Source: Opitutia bacterium (GTDB taxonomy: Bacteria; Verrucomicrobiota; Verrucomicrobiia; Opitutales; Opitutaceae). From it: a stretch of DNA of 64,000 nt. The position numbers and the translations under genes are program-made. The notes under the pieces are model-generated. The model was not told the origin of the DNA, did not search any database, and saw only the letters and a list, made by a program, of their open reading frames with translations. Where the stretch lies: contig JACRHT010000004.1 of the NCBI GenBank assembly GCA_016217545.1, positions 124,001 through 188,000 of the forward strand, read 5' to 3'. Below are positions 60,506 to 64,000 of the stretch, one piece after another; position 1 is the first letter of the stretch; the number at the start of each line of letters is the position of its first letter.

Positions 60506-61927
60506 TCAAGCTAAGGGGAAAACCTTAGCCGGGAGCAAGGCTGCATCCTGCATTCCGTGAATGATTTTCTTATCTGGCGGGCAAAACGTGGCGAGAGCGC
60601 TGGAGAGCCGAACGGCTCCACCGACGACGAAGTAATACGGACACAAACGCAGGCGGCCGGCCTTCATTTCCGCGACGGGCAGAGCCGAGGCGGAGGCCTT
60701 GGTGTAGACGAGGTGCTCGACGCGCTTCGGCTTCCGGTATTCCTGCAGGACGTGGAGGTTCGTCGGGGCGAGTTTCAGTGCCTGTTCGACGCCGGCCTGC
60801 CACTCCTCGCGCGAGCAATCGCTGCCGAGGACGACGCTGCGTGCGCCCCACGCGGTTTCGTGGAAGCCGGAAATCTTGATGATGAGATCGCGCTCCTTCT
60901 GCGAAGCGCCGACGAGATCGCGCCAGTCGTTGAGCGAGCGGCCGCCGACGCGCGGACCGTCGAGCACGGCGCCGGGCGGCAACGGCGCAGGGTCCATGAT
61001 CCACGACTGGGGAATGAGCGAGCGAAGCGTCGCGAGGGATTTCTTCGAGAGGTTCTCCGCCCAGAAATCGCCCAGCAGGTGGTGGTGGAAGAGCGCGAGC
61101 GCGAGTTTCTCCTCCTGAAAATGCCGCATCGGCGGCGCGATCGCCACGTGGCCGGCGTGCCAGACTTCCAGAATGTGCGGCGCGACGCGGATGCTGGCCC
61201 AATCGAACAGCTCGAAAAACCGGTAGATGATGTCGATCTTCTCCGGCGTGCCGCCGACATCGAAGAACAGTTCGCCGCCGAGCGGGAAGACATCGTCGGG
61301 CGCGAGGCAGTAGACGCGGCGGCCGAGGCGCTGGAGTTGCTCGGCGAGCCAGAGCATCTCGGGGCGGTAGGTGCCGGCTTCCTCGCTGACGAGAATCGCG
61401 ATGAGCGGATTGCGGGTATCCGGCCGCAATGTGGCGAGCGACGCGTAGAAGTTCTCGATCATCGCGTCGCCGTGCCCGAGCACGCGGTCGCCGGCCTCAT
61501 CGGCATAGAGTCGGTTCAGGAACGCCGTGAGGCCGATGCCGCCGGGCACCGAGTCGAGTTCGGTGAGCGCGAAGCCGTCCTCGGTGAGCAAGAGGTCCGG
61601 CCGCAGCACGGTGGGAAACGCTCCGCGATTCTTCGGGTCGCGAGCGTGGCGGACGAGTTCGGCGGGCTTGCCGCGGTCGAGGTAGTCGGCGACCCACGGC
61701 GCGAGCAGCGGCTTGTTGCGGAGAAGATTTTTTCCGGCGGCGGAGCGCAGGTAGAGCGTTTCGAGCGCCTGGTGGAACTCAAGGCAGGCTGCACCGATCG
61801 TCTCGAGTTGCTGCACCTGTTCCGGCGTGAGCGGCCACGCCTCGGGCGACAGTTGCCACGTCTTCGCCTCGAAGAGCGGTTGCGCCCCGAGGGAGGACTG
61901 AATGTGAGCGTAGGCGAGGCCGGGCAT
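60506..61927 (-). CDS. ATP-grasp-like protein of unknown function
   Basis: 473 residues, cytoplasmic. Blocks such as TVLRPDLLLTEDGFALTELDSVPGGIGLTAFLNRLYA, NPLIAILVSEEAGTYRPEMLWLAEQLQRLGRRVYCLAPDDV and ERDLIIKISGFHETAWGARSVVLGSD resemble the ATP-grasp enzymes of the circularly permuted/glutathionylspermidine-synthase-like type, which form amide bonds to carboxylates. The Mg-ATP residues were not assigned one by one. The next gene, the giant LysM protein, begins three bases after the stop, so the two are probably co-transcribed. An envelope or peptide-ligation role is possible, unproven. Confidence 0.6.
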   Translation of the reverse strand: MPGLAYAHIQSSLGAQPLFEAKTWQLSPEAWPLTPEQVQQLETIGAACLEFHQALETLYLRSAAGKNLLRNKPLLAPWVADYLDRGKPAELVRHARDPKNRGAFPTVLRPDLLLTEDGFALTELDSVPGGIGLTAFLNRLYADEAGDRVLGHGDAMIENFYASLATLRPDTRNPLIAILVSEEAGTYRPEMLWLAEQLQRLGRRVYCLAPDDVFPLGGELFFDVGGTPEKIDIIYRFFELFDWASIRVAPHILEVWHAGHVAIAPPMRHFQEEKLALALFHHHLLGDFWAENLSKKSLATLRSLIPQSWIMDPAPLPPGAVLDGPRVGGRSLNDWRDLVGASQKERDLIIKISGFHETAWGARSVVLGSDCSREEWQAGVEQALKLAPTNLHVLQEYRKPKRVEHLVYTKASASALPVAEMKAGRLRLCPYYFVVGGAVRLSSALATFCPPDKKIIHGMQDAALLPAKVFPLA

Positions 61928-62066
61928 GGTCAGAGGACTGAGGACGGAATACGGAGGGCGGAAAAATACAAATGACGCGTGCGTGTTAGGCGGGAAGTGG
62001 ACGGCGCTGTGCTTTCGTTTCTCCGGTTTTCAGTCCTCCGTCCACTGTCCTCGGTCATCCGTCTTC
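61922..62066. repeat. GGACGGA/CTCCGTCC inverted repeat between prfB and the ATP-grasp-like gene
   Basis: Left part AGAGGACTGAGGACGGAATA and CGGAGGGCGGA; right part TCAGTCCTCCGTCCACTG, TCCTCGGTCATCCGTCTTCCG (to 62066). Related in wording to 34509-34624. Confidence 0.72.
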
Positions 62067-62069
62067 CGC

Positions 62070-63216
62070 TTACTCGTCGTCCATCTGGATGTCCTTGTTC
62101 CGGTGGCGCGGGCAGCCGGCGCGGAGCCAGGCATAGACGAAGCGATCGAGGTCGCCGTCGAGCACGCCCTGCGTATCGCTGGTGGAAACGCCGGTGCGCA
62201 GGTCCTTCACCATCTGGTAGGGCTGCAGCACGTAGCTGCGGATCTGGCTGCCCCACCCGATTTCGCCTTTTTCGCCGTAGAATTTCTCCATCTCGCTGCG
62301 CTGCTCGTCCTGCTTCTTTTCGTAGAGGCGAGCTTTGAGGACGTTCATGGCGCTGGCGCGGTTCTTGATCTGCGAACGTTCGTTTTGGCAGACGACGACC
62401 AGACCGGTCGGGATGTGCGTGATGCGCACCGCGGAGTCGGTGGTGTTGACACCCTGGCCGCCCTTGCCGGACGAGCGGTAGACGTCCACGCGGATGTCGC
62501 TGTCGGGAATTTCGATTTCGATTTCGTCGGTGACTTCGGCGATGACGTCGATGGCGCAGAACGAGGTGTGACGGCGCTTGTTTGCGTCGAACGGGCTGAT
62601 GCGCACGAGGCGATGCACGCCGCGCTCGGCCTTGGCGTAGCCGTAGGCGTTCTCGCCCTTGATGAGGAGCGTGGCCTTGGTGATGCCCGCCTGGTCGCCG
62701 GCCTGCACGTCCTGCACCTCGACTTCGAAGCCGCGGCGCTCGGCCCAGCGCAGATACATGCGGAAAAGCATGTCGCACCAGTCGTTCGACTCGGTGCCAC
62801 CGGCGCCGGACTGGATCGAGAAGATGGCGTTGTTGCGGTCGAACTGGCCCGTGAGGAAGGACGAGATCTCGAGCTTGTCGAGTTCCTCGACCATGGTCGC
62901 GACGTTGGCGTCGAGTTCCTTGGCGTAGGCCTCCTGCTCGGCTTTGTCCGCGGACTCGATCAGCTCCACCATGACGGCGGCGTCATCGAGCTTCTTGTTG
63001 AAGGCGACGAGGCCGGCGATGGTCTTCTTGAGGCCGTTGACCTTGGCGATGTGTTTCTGGGCCTTATCGGTATTGTTCCAGAAATCCGGGGCGCCCATCT
63101 GCGCCTCCATCGCTTCTATTTCACGCTGCTTTTGTTCGACGTCAAAGAAACCTCCACAAGTAGCCGGCGCGCTTCTTGATGAGCTCGAGGTGCGAGAAGG
63201 TTTCGGGAGCGATCAT
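62070..63216 (-). CDS. prfB: Peptide chain release factor 2, with programmed +1 frameshift
   Basis: RF2 (381 residues after frameshifting) ends translation at UGA/UAA. A first frame of 24 codons from ATG 63216 ([20 protein letters not shown]...) ends in an in-frame TGA at 63142-63144; the +1 frame then continues to 62070. The main part contains the peptide anticodon region [15 protein letters not shown] and the catalytic [16 protein letters not shown]. Domain 1 starts with [22 protein letters not shown]. The usual self-regulation applies: low RF2 allows frameshifting at the UGA. Coordinates span both parts, with one base (63144) skipped. Confidence 0.96.
63142..63155 (-). promoter_or_regulatory. 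prfB programmed frameshift site
   Basis: Minus-strand GGAGG-TTT-CTT-TGA-C: an internal Shine-Dalgarno-like GGAGG three bases before the slippery CTT, then the in-frame TGA followed by C. This is the classical RF2 arrangement. Confidence 0.96.
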
Positions 63217-63240
63217 GTCGGAGCCATGAGCCCAAGAAGC

Positions 63241-64000
63241 TCACGGCTCCGCAAGGGTTTTTTGCAGTTCCGGCAGGCGCGGCGGCTCGCCGAGGTAAAC
63301 GACCCGGCGGTTTCCGAGCCAATACCAGCGCTTCGCCTCGGGCCGGGTCGGCAGGAAAAACGTCCGCACATCGGCCAATTCCCGCTGCGCACTGTCGTAG
63401 AGCACGATGCCCCACCCGGCCTCGCCGCCCGCCGACGTCGGCACCGGCACCGCCAGCGTGACCTTCAAATCCCGCCGCGGATACGGCTCGAGCAACAGCT
63501 CGCCGCCCACGCGCGCGTAGGCCCTTTGCGCCGGCGAAGCGGCCCCCGCCCGCTCGACCCGCAGCGGCTCGGGCGTCGTGGTCGGGACGTCCCACGGACG
63601 CAACGGGCCGCGCGGACGTTTGCCGAAACCGTCGTCGTAGGTTTCGAACAGCGTCCCGTCCTTCGCGACCTCCGCGCCATCCGCGCGCGGCGTGAAATGA
63701 TGCAGGACCGTCGGAGGGCTCGGCCGCGCCGAAAAATCGATCCCGAGCCACGGCAGGACGCAGAGCACGAGCGGGACGAGATTCGCGAGCGTCGCCAGCA
63801 CCCAAAGCTCGGTCAGGCGCGAAGGCGCTTCCGGCTGCGCATCCTTCACGCGCAGCGCCCGCAGGTCCGCACACACTTGGGCGAACTCGGCCGCGAGTTG
63901 CGGCGCGCTTTTCCCGAGCGCCGCGCCGCTCTCTCGGGCCATCCGCACGGCACGGCCCGGGCCATCGCGCCACGTCCAAGGCGCGGAGCCGGGCGCTTCG
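63241..64000 (-). CDS. Membrane-associated protein of unknown function, 5' end outside the window
   Basis: The frame is open to the right edge, and coding-like sequence (APGSAPWTWRDGPGRAVRMARES) continues past the GTG at 63948, so the gene is probably truncated by the window. The visible part (about 253 codons) has a helical N-terminal region (PQLAAEFAQVCADLRALRVKD), one membrane helix (ELWVLATLANLVPLVLCVLPWLGI) and a C-terminal beta-rich domain (GGELLLEPYPRRDLKVTLAVPVP, WYWLGNRRVVYLGEPPRLPEL). I do not recognise it. It ends 25 bp before prfB on the same strand and may be co-transcribed with it. Confidence 0.6.
   Translation of the reverse strand, partial: EAPGSAPWTWRDGPGRAVRMARESGAALGKSAPQLAAEFAQVCADLRALRVKDAQPEAPSRLTELWVLATLANLVPLVLCVLPWLGIDFSARPSPPTVLHHFTPRADGAEVAKDGTLFETYDDGFGKRPRGPLRPWDVPTTTPEPLRVERAGAASPAQRAYARVGGELLLEPYPRRDLKVTLAVPVPTSAGGEAGWGIVLYDSAQRELADVRTFFLPTRPEAKRWYWLGNRRVVYLGEPPRLPELQKTLAEP

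Overview
The window is high-GC DNA (except a patch near 25.3-27.1 kb) that looks like the chromosome of a Verrucomicrobia bacterium, most likely Opitutaceae-like. This rests on gene content: a DUF1549/DUF1553 + DUF1501 + pre-peptidase-domain trio, a lexA-imuA-imuB-dnaE2 mutasome locus with a TGTTC-N4-GAACA operator (the LexA motif reported for Verrucomicrobia), Sel1/LysM envelope proteins and very many short palindromic repeats at gene borders. Species assignment is inference. No rRNA or tRNA gene and no CRISPR array was seen.

Layout. 0-4 kb: 5' part of a proline racemase/hydroxyproline epimerase (minus), then gatC-gatA-gatB. 4-12 kb: a sensory block with a structured leader, a porin, a half-size periplasmic phosphate-binding-like protein, a HAMP-less chemoreceptor, a secreted glycoamylase-like enzyme (minus), a second chemoreceptor and CheW. 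12-25 kb: aspS, a methyltransferase, a secreted hydrolase-like protein and gpmI (all minus), then hemH, a multi-PAS hybrid kinase and a fused 2-oxo-acid dehydrogenase E1 alpha-beta (plus). 25.3-27.1 kb: a low-GC patch of three small orphan genes, each followed by the same roughly 75-bp palindromic element, resembling an integron cassette array without an integrase. 27-39 kb: small genes, a ClC channel, then the LPS block kdsC-lptC-lptA-lptB with hprK and rph, a small HTH gene, and sucCD. 39-46 kb: a chorismatase/RidA-like protein and the DUF1549/DUF1501/PPC trio. 46-53 kb: the SOS mutagenesis locus. 53-64 kb: an HTH regulator, a strong candidate structured RNA, a 2,123-residue Sel1-coiled-coil-LysM protein, an ATP-grasp-like protein, prfB with its programmed +1 frameshift, and a partial membrane protein.

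Three observations stand out. (1) The error-prone polymerase DnaE2 carries about 200 extra N-terminal residues that form an intact 2H phosphoesterase (LigT/ThpR-like) domain with both HxS/HxT motifs, and no in-frame start codon is visible at the usual DnaE2 N-terminus. (2) Dispersed palindromic repeats have entered reading frames in phase: in the export signals of LptC and of a PPC-domain protein, in a linker of ImuB, and at the alpha-beta junction of the fused E1. This resembles the Rickettsia palindromic elements. (3) The 25.3-27.1 kb cassette-like array and the 53.6-53.8 kb RNA with two GNRA-capped hairpins and a terminator are candidate undescribed elements.
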